Part shown: piece after piece, positions 14,001 through 26,619 of the stretch
How positions within the stretch are numbered: the first letter of the stretch is position 1
How the letters are laid out: every line of letters begins with the position of its first letter
Assembly: GCA_050084515.1 (NCBI GenBank)
Contig: CM114271.1
Location: forward strand, 16,306,001-16,370,000
Length of the DNA stretch: 64,000 nt
Direction: 5' to 3'
DNA from: Blasia pusilla
Lineage: Eukaryota > Marchantiophyta > Marchantiopsida > Blasiales
Position numbers and translations under genes: made by a program
Notes under the pieces: model-generated
The model's input: only the letters and a program-made list of their open reading frames with translations
Told to the model about the DNA's origin: nothing
The model's database searches: none

Positions 14001-17000
14001 TCAGCCTTCCAAGTTTCCACAAATTACTTAGCAGTTTTGAAGTCACATCATTTATCTATTTCACTGCTGACAGATGTTGTATCCCTCAGTAAGAAAAAAG
14101 TTGTCAGCATGAAGGTGTTGGACCAACCATCTATTGCTTCTCGCCAATGATGAAGGCCATCCTCAGGAGATTTTGTATTGTATTCAGAGATAAGAAATCA
14201 TCAGCAACTCTTCTGACGTTTTGTATACAATGCTAGTGATTCTCACTACCATTGACGTTAAAGATATCAAGGATCACCCTGGCCACACAACTGGTATCTC
14301 TGTAGTGCTGCTACCAATGTTTCAGTTAAGACAGGTTCATGCATAGGAGAACAAGTGTTCTGATCAGGGTATGCACAAATACCTTAAGTGAGTACATGTG
14401 CTTCCCGCACATTTGGTAACATGAACAACTGAAGCAACAGCCAACCCTACAAGAAGACCAACGACTACCTGCAAGCAACAGGATACAGTAAAACTTGGAG
14501 TCATTTTGATTCTTTAGTTCATCTCGAGCATCTTACACCGTGAAAGAGATGGATCTCAGAAAACTACTTAAACCCATGAACGGCCAAAGAAAATTGTACG
14601 AGCAGTGAGCTCAAATGACACAAAAAATTTGCAACAGACATGTCCACACTCAAATACATAATGTCTCATTTCTCCTATAGGGTAGATTCTGAGGCGCTGA
14701 GGCCACTATCCATCAGAAATTCAGGGAAATCACCCTTGTGGTGACAAACTACAGGGCTGCATGCATTCCTCTGCAAGGGTGTTGAGTGGATACACGTGCC
14801 TGAGTATTGCGAAGGAACGGAGAACCAAAAAGCTCTACCATGACAAGTGTAGAGAAGACAACAAGACCAAGCCCCAGGTAGTACTTATGTCCAAACGGAA
14901 GTACCACTTCTCCATTACCATCACAACTGACCTTTGAGGTAAGAACCTGGATTCACAGCATGGAAAGGAGTTAGGGACAGCTCTCACACATAAGGCTGCC
15001 AAGCTATTTTTTGGCAGAATTAGTTTCCTAGGAGGCTTCAAAAGGTTCATCATCATGGGATCCCTGAATTTTAGGTTCCACAAGTCTGTCCTCTAACATT
15101 GATTGTTGAAAGTAACATATAATGCACTCTACTTGTAGACCAGAAAAGTGAATCGTGCGCCATCAATTCGCGTAAGACAGTGAGTTGAAAAACTTTTTGT
15201 GGAATTAAGCTATTGTAGAGATTCAGTGACGACTCTAACCAGCACATAGAGCTTCTCGGATGTCCAAACATCAAATTTAATGAGTGAACAATAGCGACAC
15301 TCTGCAAATACTTCTTATGGAGACACTAGTGACAAACCAGGAATGTTGGGATGCATGCATGGAAGAAGTTCGAGAAGAGTTTAGTGTAGAAACAAACCTG
15401 ACTTGCACAGAATGAACCACCACCCCACTGTGAGAATCCAGAACCAATCAAGGACACACCAATGAGAATTATAACTGAACCAGTCACAACTGGAGGAAAT
15501 ATCTTTTGCAGATATTTTGAGGGGCATAGTGACAGCACAACCTGGAACCCAGAGCACACCATCATCTGTAGCAAATTAAACATTCATATTAGCGTTCAGA
15601 GGATGCAAAAGACTACAACTAGAAATCATTTTACTGGCGGGGAAAATCTAGCTCAAATATATCTGGTATGCAGGTTTGGCTCAAAGCTAGAAGACATACA
15701 AGCAGAAAACCATAATTGGTTTAAACCAAAAGACAATTCCTAAATCTCTTGATGTCAGATAAATGGAAGAAAGCAAAAGACCCTAAAACAGAGTATGTCC
15801 AACATAGGCAGTATCATACTGTGCCAAGTATGTGTCCGTAAGCTGCTTGTCCTGTGTAGCAACTGCCTGAAAGAGATCCCAGGCAAGATTCGCATGTTCC
15901 TTCTAAATCACATGGAACTCCATCACATGCGCAGCTTCGCAGTGTTGCAATTGAGTAGAGAGCTGTTCGGCAAGAGTTAAGGGAAGATCAGCAGGTGGTT
16001 TGCAGACCTAAAATCAAGGTTCACATTCTGCCAGCGCTGAGAAATGCTATATGAAAAGGGTGAGCAAGAAAGAGGGATGATGCAGTCGAGCCATGAGACA
16101 ATGGTAGAAGCCCTTTAATGCAAACATGGATGGAGCCTCAAACTTACTCACGGGTAAAAAGGAAAAGGTTGTGCCCATCACTGATAGCATTCCTGATCCT
16201 ACATCCAACATAGAATCAATCCATGATGTAAATTTTTCAACTACGTTGAACTGATGGATGTTTTTCACACGGTGTTAGACCAAGCACTTTTAACAGAAGA
16301 GAGACTGATCTATTTGGAACCTTTGAGACGTTACTGTGAGATAGATGCTTACCAATCACATATCGAGTATAGGGTATTCTGATCTGCGTCACCTGAATGA
16401 ACGAAGCAAATCCTGATATGATCAACGCAGCCGACACCAAATCTGAGCGGATCCAACACTCACCACTGAATATTACCCACATTAAGCTAAAAACGATTTT
16501 AATAAAAAAAGTTCTCGGCGATGGAGAAAAATTCACTGCAGTGCAAACCTCTTCTATCACTGCATTTTCTTATTTAATCTGGATTCTGTCTTCATTTGTT
16601 CACGTCTACTCCTAACTTCAAAGTACGGTTGATGGTGCGCTTTCCGGTCATTCTTTTGGAGTACACGCATAAACCATCCAAAATGGCGCGAAAGCAAGTC
16701 TCTGAGTTGTCTCAAGTCGCCAGTTACGAACTCTCAGGAAAGAGCTGGTATGGAAGTAGCTTACATTGTTGTTCGCTGGGCGTGAAATTCCCGTTAGCTG
16801 GACTTGAAATAATTAGTGGTGCTGTGATAATGCCTCCGACCTGATGGACGTCAAATTTCATTCAGTAGTGGCCCTCAGTAAGTAGTTTTGTAAATCTCGT
16901 ACCTAGATATTGCCATGGTTCTTGCCTAAACCGCCAATTCACTTGTCGATCGCAACTTCTTATGGAGGCCGAGGCGGTTCAGGCATGGTGCTGGATGTTG

Positions 17001-17600
17001 GATGAGTGAGTAGGAACGACTCTCTCCAACTTCTAACCTCATTGGTACTGGATGTTGGATGAGTGAGAGATGCCACTTTCCAACTTCCGAACTCATCTAC
17101 ATTGAGTGAGATTTTTCCCATGACTGATTACCATGAGGAACTACTGCCCCTAGAGACAAGGTCGGGGCAACTAAAGCGCAAAGAGAGAGAGAGAGAGAGA
17201 GAGCGAACGCATCTAGAATCAATTCCTAAACACCTCCAAGCAAGCAGATGCTCATAAATAGCATACAACCCATGGCACAAGTAAACTCAACTACCGCCCC
17301 ATAACAAGCTGCGGATCCTAGAGGCTTTACCATAGCCAGCGCATGCTGTAGACCCATGACGAGCGCCAGGAGAATGGGGATCTTTTCATCTTTTCCATAA
17401 AACGGTGCCTGCCTTCTATTGCCACTCCAGGGAAACGACGGAGTGCACAGGACCTTCCAATCGTACTCCCCCAACAGCACCGTCCTCCACCTCTCGGTGA
17501 ACGGGCGATCGGCCCCTCTGCTATGACCTACACCTCCATCTTCACGACCCTCCCACAGTCTGTGGTACGAGAAAGCAGAGCAGTCCTCTCCTTCCTCCAT
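5073..17600 (-). CDS. Nucleobase-ascorbate transporter (NAT/NCS2), UapA-like purine permease, 11 exons
   Basis: Membrane symporter for purines or related bases (family knowledge). Exons on the minus strand, in order: 17600-17331, 16841-16766, 16442-16353, 16198-16148, 15962-15820, 15565-15398, 14931-14800, 14468-14383, 6137-5956, 5775-5311, 5173-5073. All junction phases match and the sum is 1764 nt, 587 codons plus TAG, close to UapA (about 570). Seen: DWKVLCTP and GLQHALAM in exon 1 (the QH of TM1), YLVSAALIISG, FPPVVTGSVI, WGGGS, FGSPFLRN, then EAIGDVSAT with the TM8 glutamate, then QNNGVISLSG (NAT signature with Ser for the usual Thr), NRRAG-like SRRAG and a C-terminal LLLPTEEE. Introns are GT-AG except intron 7, read as GC-AG; a GT alternative shifted 4 bases gives the same length. 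Exon 5 start is the least certain. Intron 8 is 8.2 kb and packed with transposon remains. The protein resembles the fungal/algal UapA branch more than the classical flowering-plant NATs. No break is seen, so it is probably functional. Confidence 0.9.
6236..6625. repeat. Direct repeat copy 1 in intron 8
   Basis: About 390 bp that recurs in the same orientation at 13678-14072. Shared landmarks include CCAGGCTTAC, GAACCATCTGACACC, GAGTCACCAGGTTAC, GCCACAAGCTTGT, TACAGTAGGCTATT and TAGTCTGGGGCTC. By eye roughly four of five bases match. It has no coding signature and may be a terminal repeat or dispersed element of unknown type. Confidence 0.75.
6626..7856. other. Intron 8 stretch without a recognised gene
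   Basis: Non-coding sequence between the direct repeat and the LINE remnant. The only recognisable landmark is a telomere-like run at 7702-7720. ORFs such as 6777-6980 and 7238-7465 have no family signature. Confidence 0.4.
7702..7720 (+). repeat. Interstitial telomere-like repeat (TTTAGGG)n
   Basis: TAGGG followed by two TTTAGGG units, the telomere repeat of most land plants and many green algae. Too short to be more than an interstitial telo-box. Confidence 0.7.
7857..10770 (+). pseudogene. Decayed LINE: endonuclease, reverse transcriptase, zinc-knuckle tail
   Basis: Non-LTR retrotransposon lying inside intron 8, antisense to the transporter. An AP-endonuclease piece is at 7987-8349 (LLIAVYYFSPTM, then ILLVGDFNRR, the GDFN-type motif). 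The RT piece is at 9236-10306: FPPEWQMNTIHPLFKAGDP is the typical entry of a LINE RT, and the C-terminal thumb region has EYIYLGVQL and ALLYASEVWGP. The central part with the YxDD box is missing between residues around 85 and 105, so the RT is internally deleted. 10303-10593 encodes a zf-RVT-like tail (CRFCNSG). The 3' end is marked by degenerate CATT repeats near 10747-10770, consistent with a LINE tail. Multiple frameshifts and stops show it is dead. Confidence 0.8.
10988..11202 (+). repeat. 89-bp tandem repeat, about 2.4 copies
   Basis: Units begin with CAAGCACACTTAGTGCAATA at 10988, 11077 and 11166, exactly 89 bp apart, with the first two nearly identical. It lies in the left arm of the long inverted repeat. 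Confidence 0.9.
12068..12141. repeat. Perfect 74-bp palindrome
   Basis: Arms of 37 bp meet with no loop at CTGG|CCAG (12104/12105). Outer edges are GAATAGGCTATGG and CCATAGCCTATTC. I checked every base pair by eye. Confidence 0.95.
13262..13560 (+). pseudogene. Ty1/copia integrase scrap
   Basis: A reading from about 13283 has KNSDVFSTFPLFKIMVE followed by CFLRTDGGGKYTDSSF, which matches the copia integrase core around the second catalytic aspartate (usual form RSDNGGEYTS). The frame breaks after about 70 codons. It directly abuts the right arm of the inverted repeat, so those arms may be LTRs of the same or a related element. Confidence 0.75.
13678..14072. repeat. Direct repeat copy 2 in intron 8
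   Basis: Same-orientation copy of 6236-6625. Together the two copies bracket the LINE, inverted repeat and copia scrap, about 7 kb apart. Confidence 0.75.
17182..17203. repeat. GA microsatellite in transporter intron 1
   Basis: Uninterrupted (AG)11 run. Confidence 0.9.
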
Positions 17601-17854
17601 ATCACAAAATGCAGCTGTCCTCTCGAGTCCTCAGCCTCAGAACATCAGCAATCGTCGATGGTTGACGCCATCACATTACAACACTGAAGAACCTCGACTT
17701 CAAAAGCCGGACCTCTTTGTGGGCCCACAAAGATCTCTTGCTTTGGAAGTTGAGCCGCAATTTCACTATTACAGACAGGTTACTGCACTGATCCGTCCAG
17801 CCCTGGATGAATTCAGCCACGCAATCGCATCGCTCCCACCACACGGAATCCACA

Positions 17855-18006
17855 GCATCTGCTCTCCCATCTGCTGACAATGTGAGCATCTGCGCTCCCA
17901 TCTACTGACAATTCGAGCAGCTGCTCTCCCATCTCCTGACAAATGTGAGCATCTACACTCCAATCTGCTGACAGTGTGGGCATCTGCAATCCCGTCAGCT
18001 GAAACG
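17855..18006. repeat. Minisatellite, five degenerate units of about 31 bp
   Basis: Units start GCATCTGC or close variants (17855, then about every 31 bp) and contain CTCCCATCTGCTGACAA variants. It lies 250-400 bp upstream of the transporter start codon, in the probable promoter or 5' UTR. The cysteine/arginine-rich minus-strand ORF at 17769-18056 is a translation of this repeat. Confidence 0.75.
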
Positions 18007-21000
18007 GATGCCGGGGTGCTGCATCTCAGAGTGAACTTGGAACGGGGAGCAGCCACAATCGCTCGGGAGCCCCATTCATTGCTCTCGAGCTTCAGGCTGC
18101 ACCGATCGCTCCAAATTGGAGATGGTCATGTGACTTCATATGCACGTGACAAATTCGTCTACTTCTTTGGGTTGAACATGAGCTCGATGGCCACAAGTTT
18201 GGAAGATTTGAGGAGAGTGTCTTGAGGGGATTGAGAAAAATGTCATTTTCGTGTGTAGAGGAAGAAATTGTATTATGACACTACTAGGGATGGAAGGGTC
18301 TTCGCGAGCCTCACACTAATCTCCAATATGTGAGTTCATTGTGAGTATGCGTAGCCATTTTCAATTTGACCTCTCACACTAGCGCCTCCCCTCGGACCAC
18401 TTGCGCCTCATTTTCGAAGTTTCACTCGATCATTCTACAACAATTTTCTCTTGTTTTCCCGTTTGGGCATGGGTTAAGAGGACGGGGGGTGAGGGGAGGA
18501 GGCCTTTTGACAACATGCCTTTGTAAGCACTAGTACTTTGTCACAGCTAGGGAAACACTTCCGTTACATCATTAAATCTATTACCTTAGCTCTTCTTGTT
18601 AGCTCTTATGTTAAATGGTACACATGTCAATATGGGAGGAGTGCAAAAATCATACGTGTGGATACCTCAAACCCCATCCTCTTTTACTAATATAGATTTA
18701 TGACCTTATAATACCCTAGGCTTGTAGCCTTAGTTAGTTAACATCTTTCTTTGAAGGATTACTTGACTATGTGGGTGCTTTCTTGCAATTTATGAGGTAT
18801 GAAGAATATATGACTCCTATGGTCATGGATGATGTACAACGGGGAAAAAAGACTCAAGAGGAGGTTTTGGCCGACCAAGATCTCTTAGCAACCATGGTAT
18901 GTTCCTCAAACTCTAAGTAAGATCTAATGTTTTCTTCCATTTAGTCATTTCCACAAGAGATACTAACTTCATCTTGTGTGTACGTTGCAGCATGACATAC
19001 CGCATCCCGTGGACCTAGGATTTAAGAGGAGGAGTGACGGGTATCTGTGCCAATATCGACCGGCACGGAGGGACGTACCCCATGCCCCCTTCGTTTAGGA
19101 TAGAGAAGGAGATGGCCATGCGATGGATCTCTCTAATTGCGAAGATAAGAAGAGGGGGGGAGGATGTGACAGACGAGGAGATAAGCCTTACAAAATTTCT
19201 AGCCGCTCTAAGGCAGAGTAGGAAATCCTCATCGAATAGTGGTCCCCATGGACACACATGGCCCATTTGTAGTAGGCCTTGCCGTACGCGATTGGGCGAC
19301 ACCAACCCTATTGGGGCAACCATTAAAAGTGGATTGACAAGGTCTAAGATGATGCCCACTTGGATGTCTCTAGGCAGTGGACCTTCTATAGTTCCAATGT
19401 AGCCCCGTATGGAAGGCATATTGGATCCAAGCCAACAATGACACTACACAAAAAAATGTGTGGAAATTGCGTCAATGGCACCACACCAAAAAATTTGCAC
19501 TTATTTTGGCTATAAGTAAAGGTTACATCTTTCTTGCATCATCTGGCTCGTTGATTGAAATGTAGCTTGAATTAAATGGAAGTATTTTTGCACGCATGAA
19601 ATCGATTCCAAATTCTGAAAAGAAAAATTTGCAAGCCTTGATTTGGTTACATATGGAGCTCCAAATAGCATGTTGCCCATTATTCAAACATAACTTCGCA
19701 TGGATAAAGTATTCATATAACTCCTCCAAATTACCTAGGAGTTTTTCCTGATTGAGATGTGAGTATTTAACCTCTTGCCATTTATATAGGAAATCCTTAA
19801 TGAGCGATACTTGAAACTAAACCTATAGTATAGCTAGTGAAGCGTATGTATTATTGGCCAAAATGATAGCAAGGAGTTCTCCAAGTGAATGACTTGTAGA
19901 GATCCTTGAAGTTTCTTACAAGAAAAAATTTACTTCCCTATCATCCCTAGAAGCCCTAATTGAATCATTGCCTTTTCAAAGGTGGAGTGAAAAGAGACAT
20001 GAATACTTATAATATCTTCAAATGTGGTGGCACTTTCAACATGATGGAGAAGAAATCACAAACCAATGATGTTCTCCTTACCGATAAAAAAAAAAGGACA
20101 AATGAATAGATTTTGAAAAAAAAAAGATTTCAATATCAAAAATATATGTATGATGTATACGTATGAATGAGATGAAGATATACACCTCGACTGTATTTCC
20201 CTCTATATTGTGCAAAAATTCATAATTTTGTAAGGTAAAATCAACAAATGTTGGTATAGAGAGTGACATGCTTGCCTTTGAATTGGGTCCTCTCCTTCAT
20301 TCCATAATTACAAACTTTGATTCATACATCACATAAGTCAATCTAATCGATTAGGTTCACATATCACTAACTCAAAAGTAGCATCACTCATTTCTTCATA
20401 CTCATAATGTCTCATAATAACTTTCTATATAAGCGAGTACTTTATCTCTACTTGCTATCATCATTTTTATCCAACCTTCCAATGCAACCATGATCATTTG
20501 GTGGCATTTTTCCATATCCTCCTCTTAAGTTTTGACCAAGATAAGATGCTCATGTGATATATGTCTCTTCGCCAAAATGCAATCAAGATACAATGATGGA
20601 CTACTTTCAAGTGCTATGTGTACTTGGCTCAGTTGGCTCATAGTAATCTAGAAATCCAACCGCAAAAAGTAGTACCCTAAACTCTATGACTCTAAATTGT
20701 GATGTTGCAGCTTATGTCGATTACGTGCATTTCTTTGGAGCTATATGTTAGAATGGGATCTCCCAAGTTCTAAATGGAGTGAGCGTGATCATAGGATCAG
20801 GATCTTGAAGAGTTGTTAGTGGACTTTCAAGAACTCCTCCAAGGCATTTTTTGAAATGCTCGTTCATGGATAAATTAAGAGTATAGACTATTTTTTACTT
20901 AAAAATCAATGAGTGGAAGGAAAGATTCAGATCTTTTACCCTCAGGTAAAAGATCTAAATTTCTAGAGCTAGAAATGAGAGATATGAAAAAATATGGATC

Positions 21001-21887
21001 TCTCATAAATCCAAAAGTAGTTGTGATATTTGCTCATGAACATGCAAGCTCAACGTCATATACCACATGAAACTTAGTAGTCAAAGTGTTTGTAGTACAC
21101 AAGAAGTGGCAACAATTGAAAGCAATGGCAGGAAATATTCAACACAATGCCTACAACACAAAAATTGAATGCGATATTCCCTGCCATACACTTTCTCAAG
21201 TACATACGTGAATGCTTTAATTTTTTAATGTAACCATAAGTTATTTAGGAATTGAATATATATACCCCAATATTATATGAGCTCTAAGTTCCTTACATAG
21301 TTTCGAGTCTCTAACATAAATTTAAATTTTCATTCTCCGACCTCCCCCCTCTTAAATGAGAGGATTTTCAGATAATATTTACAATTTGGTCTTTTAGGTA
21401 TACCTTGGTTTGGTATTGTAGATAGATAGATATATTGATAAAAAAAAATATAACATTAGTCGTACCAAATCATGGAATTTAACCTATTTTAAACTAGATC
21501 ATGTCGATTGAAAAGTGATTAAAAAATTAAGAATTTAAATTTTTAGGAGTAAAATTAAATTGTTGAACTTAAATTTCAATTTCTTATGTCAATTGATGGA
21601 GTAAAAACTATGATGATGGAAATCAAACCTAAAAATCTTTCATAATGGAACATTGGATAAGATAGTTTGTAAAAAAAAGGACAAATAAATTTGCATAAAA
21701 ATTTTCCAAAACAACAAAATGACCAAAACACTTCTTGTTATTTCTCATTAATTGCAAACTTCAGTATTTTAATTATTAAGAATTATATGGTTCATTCCCC
21801 AAGATGATCACTCTTCTCCCTTAAAAGATGAAGCTATCAATAAAGTTAATCAAATCAAGAATTCTCTCCTCGTTCATTTCAACCTCA

Positions 21888-21912
21888 TCTCTCTCTCTCT
21901 CTCTCTCTCTCT
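21888..21912. repeat. TC microsatellite
   Basis: Uninterrupted (CT)n run of about 25 bases. Confidence 0.9.
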
Positions 21913-22559
21913 AAAGTAACATATGAATTTCCTAGATGAGGTGTCTTCTCAAATGAAAGAAGAGTAATATCTCCACGAAATGAAATTATGATATACAAGA
22001 AAGTACCTCAAGGAGATCACAGCGTGTTAATGACTCTTCCTACTATCATAATTCAATATGTCTTGGCAGGTTACTCTCTATCTAATAGATTTCAAACATC
22101 ATACACACTAAACATTCCTTCTTTCTCAGGAATCCATCTTTGTGTATTGCTCACATTGTGCAGACTCAATAAGATACGGATTGGCACCCTCATACTTCAG
22201 AATAGAGAAATGGTATTCTCTCAATGTCATCAAAGACATAGGGGCTCTAATGTTGTACAAGATTAAGAAGGTACCTTCTCCTAAGCTATGACCATTCCTG
22301 CAATATAACTATACTCTCACTCGAATGATGGTTCTTCCTTCTTTTAGTCTCCTTAAGTAGTATTTTCCACAAAATCCTTTCTTGAGATGTGAAGCGGCGC
22401 TTAGTTAGATGGTTCTTAAAAGCTTACTAATCATTCTAATCAATTGTCAATCTTGATTTTCTGATGATCTTGATTTTCTGATGTTTATCTAACCGATATA
22501 TTCATTCTCAGTGTTGTACCCCTTTTGATCTTCTTCCACAATCCTTGTATCTTTTCTTT

Positions 22560-22900
22560 TCCTCACTACCTCTAATTGTACAATCTTTGGACCCCCTTAT
22601 AGTCTTCGTCACGAAGAAGTTTCAGTCTTCACGAAGAGTATCTCTTCTTCTCATTTGGTCTTCTGCGAAGAGTCTTTGTTAACAAGACTTCACTATGAAG
22701 ATAAATTGTCTTCGCCTTCGTACTCTTATTCCTATGTCTTCACCTCCAAAGTCTTCTTAAATCTTCTTCTTCTTTTCTTTTATTCTAAAGTCTTCTTCTT
22801 ACTTACGAAGTTCATACAAATAAATTTTCAAATTCCTCAAAGACAATTCCTTGGTCTTGCGAAACTCTTCGTCTTCTCGTTGAAGTTCAATTCACCTTAC
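22560..22900. repeat. CTTCG/CGAAG-rich stretch, possible LTR fragment
   Basis: Contains many CTTCG, TCTTC and CGAAG words, for example TCACGAAGAAG, CTTCACGAAGAG, CTGCGAAGAG and CTTCGCCTTCG. The same word dominates the 5' LTR of element F (52671-53899). I could not align the two over any length, so a shared origin is only a suggestion. Confidence 0.35.
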
Positions 22901-25900
22901 ATATCTCTAATCTTCTAATCCACTTCCTCTTTGTTAATACATAAACTTTCCAACAAAACTTCCTCTTTGCTCCTCCTTTGCGTAGACAATTACCCCAAAT
23001 TAAGTCAAAAATCCTACTTCTTAAAAAACTTTCAAGAAAAGCAATTATCACATTTCTACGTTTTTTAGCAAATACATCAAAAACACTTCCATGATAAAAA
23101 AAAAAGATGGAAATTTTTTGTATCAGAAATACATAGAAAAAGAAAAAAATTTTGGAAAATAATTGTAATAATGGAAACGCTTTTGGAGATTTTAAATAAA
23201 AAATTGGGATAATTTTCCAAAACACAAGAACTTAGAGATGGAAAATGGGGAAACACACCAAAATATATTTAAAAATTATCTGTCTTACTATAAATATTTT
23301 CCAAGAAATATTTTATCAGATGAAGACTAAGAAAATATGAAGCCCTTATAAATGGAATGAGAAAATGAAGTTAAACATATATAATCCTATTTTCTGAGTT
23401 TTTATATATTTGAAGATAGAAGAAAATTTCCAAAATGGAATTCTATATTTGAACACTTTATGGTTTATTCAAATATTTGGGGATGGAATCTTAAAATATT
23501 TGAAAATTAGACTCAAAAGATAAATGAAAAAAATAAATAAATATTGCAAACGTATGAATATGAATATAGAATCAATATGGAGACTTTAATATATACAAAA
23601 AGTCGGATAAGGTTTTATATATATTAATATTCTTGTGTTGATAGGATTGGGAGGGTTGATGTATGATCTTTAATCCGGTTCATTTTAAATGGTCAAATAC
23701 ATGTGCCTATTGAAAATAAATCATTGTATGCCTTTGACCTTTGAAAGTGAATATGAAAATAAAGTTGGAGGATGTTCCTAGTTCAAAGATACTAGTTAGC
23801 ATTATCGTGCTTGCGCACGAAATTTATTTTTTTAATAACTTAGAAATATTTTTCATTTCAAAATCTAAACATAATTTCCAATTTATTAAATCTCAAAATA
23901 TTAATAAAATTTCACTTTTTAAAGTAATTCTATTCCTAAATTAAAATTTAAATAATACCCAATCCCTTAAATAATTCCACCCTTCCATGAAGTTTAAACA
24001 ATACCTACTTCCCCCCCCTCTATTCCTTCCATAAAAATAACACTCATTAATTAAAACAGTAACTAATAATTAATCTTAACTAATAAAATCATTCTCCTCT
24101 TCCATTCCAATTCAATTCCCCTCCTATCGATTGTGAATAAAGAGATAAAATTACAATTTTCCCCTATTTTGTCTTATTTTCCCACTGTTTTATCTTATTA
24201 TACATATAGGGTCTCTAATTATAATATTAATTAATTAAAATAATGAATAATCACTCTGAATTAGTAAATTAATTTTTCATTTTTTCTCAAATATATTTTC
24301 TCTTCCCATCAAATATGAATTTAGGGATAAAATCAAAAAATAATTTGTTTTTATTCACTTCCAAGGATCAAAGCCACATGCATTTGAACCTTGGAAATTT
24401 CTTTTATGAAACATAGTTAGCATCTTTTTCAATCAAAGTAAGGGATCATATATAGAAAAATATATAGAATCATCATGCTGTGTGGACGAACATGGATAAA
24501 ATATTTAAGACATTATTTTGTCATGTTTTCTTCTTTCATTATCAACTTCTTAACTTGATGTCTTTCAACATGGATTTGAATCAATATATCTTTGATTCAA
24601 GTATCATAAAATAACAAACCCCATTTATATATCACAAAGAGAAGTCTTATCATATCACCTCAACATAAGCCCCACATAAACTAGTTTCAATATACCAAAA
24701 GTAATATCACACCTAATAACATGGTTAAGTAGGTCTATTAAGACAATTAAATTGGTAGGCTCTAATACGAGGTCCGAAGGAATGGAGAGGATAAAAGAGT
24801 ACTCAAAATGCAATGAAGATATTGGATATGAATCTTGAGTGATGAATACTAGTTAATTATCGATGGAAATTTTAGATAACATGAGCTAAGAAGATATGGA
24901 AGTTGATTTATGATTATGAATATGTCAATGTAGTGCATCTTTTAGATGATCATGTAAGTAACTCTAAGCTTAGAACTTTAAGATGTTTGTGGTGTAGACA
25001 TAGAAAGGTCCGACATACTTTATGTCTTGTCTTGTTAGTGATGATGGATTTGTGGTTGTATATTATAGGTTGTTCCAATAGTAAAGAGTCAAAGAGCTCC
25101 CCTTCTTTGCATCTTGCCTATTTTAGGATTTAATTTGTAACCTAATCAAAACTTAATATATGTGAATGAAGCTCATCCCAAGTTTAAAGGTATATTTCAC
25201 TTAATGCTCGCTAGTAAGAGAATTTCCCCTATGCACCATTTGAAAAATTAAATCCAACGTAAAAAAATTCTTCTTCAAATTGGACATGTATAATCACAAG
25301 AGTATAAAATAATCTTTATCAAATCTGACATGTTTCATCACGAAAGGGTATGATTGACACAACGTGTCAACCATATGGGTGTCGCCATGGAAAGTAATCC
25401 TCACTTAATAATATAGATGATACGGAGGCCTAGGATGGGTTTTTTGAATTATTATTTATGTTTTTGATTTTTTGGATTGTGTATAAAAGTTTTATGTTGT
25501 ACTATGACCTCATCCTCTCATGTCATTCATTGGAGGATGGCTTTCACTCTCTTCCCACAACTTCTTTTATGGTTTTTCCAATTCCCTTCATTACTTTCTC
25601 CTCGAGTGTTAGATTTGGATGTGCTTAGTCTTATTTTGATTATCTTAGCAAGTTGGTTCATACCAAATGGATTTCCTAGTTTTGATTCATTCTTTGTTGT
25701 CAACTATCTTGTGTAAGGATTTTTAATATCAATTCCTCTCACAAATCTTTATTTAGTTTTTCAATATTTTACCTTAATATTTCTGCTTGCTTACATTTGC
25801 TATCTCCTTAAGGGACTTATAGATTCATATTCTTGAGTTGCCTCTATTAATATGATGTAGGTTTTTTCTTCATTTTTATTTTTATTCTTCTTGAGTGGGT

Positions 25901-26619
25901 TTTAATCATAATTTTGCCTTTGTCTAGTTGTTATTCTCTCCATGTAAATTTGTGCTCGATGGATTCTACTCCTCTTATTATGGCTCCTAATACTTTCACT
26001 TTATTACAAATTATTATGTTCCCACTTATTTTCTGGTTTTATTGCCTTTATGGTTGGATAATCCATCTCCTCGCTCATTTCTTTTTATATACCTAACTTG
26101 AACTGTAATCTCTTTCCTCCTCAATATAGATCTTACCATTTTCCTACAAATATTGGCGCATCCATGACACTTTTTATATTTCTACCCTATACTTTTTTTA
26201 TCCCCTCTATATCTCTTCCCATGCCACCCATCACAATCTTGATCAATTACTACCGAATCCTATTATTTTGCCATTCCCACATATCTTGTTTGAACCTCCT
26301 TGCTTAAGTCTCCCATCTTTTTCAATCGTTATCCCTTCTCTTCCTCCCTCCCTAACTTACTCATCCCCATATCATTTTCCATCATTACCTCCCATCTCTT
26401 CTCCTTGTAGAACTCCTTCTTCTATATATGTGACTAAAGGTTTGTTGGATACCTTGTGGTAAAGAGTTTGCTTCTAAACAGATAAAAGAAACACATGAAC
26501 CTTATTGTAGATCCATACAAGGGCCTTCATTCCCTAACTTGATATCCCCTCCCATGATTGGCACATTTAGTGGGAAGAGTCGTTGCTAAGGTCTCTAGTC
26601 AAGGTAAAAATACTGATTT

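Larger units (their letters stand above)
18250..26619. other. AT-rich stretch with no recognisable gene
   Basis: About 8.4 kb of AT-rich sequence (densest at 19500-25500) with many poly-A/T runs and only short ORFs without family signatures. Contents I can name are a TC microsatellite at 21888-21912 and a CTTCG-rich stretch at 22560-22900. The plus-strand ORF at 19034-19402 (122 codons) is GC-richer than its surroundings but unrecognised. No tRNA or rRNA gene is seen. Confidence 0.5.

Noticed and set aside
17769-18056. Cysteine/arginine-rich small protein
   Set aside because: It is encoded by the minisatellite upstream of the transporter.
19034-19402. 122-codon ORF, GC-richer than its surroundings
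   Set aside because: Open on both strands and without a recognisable domain. I cannot support a gene.
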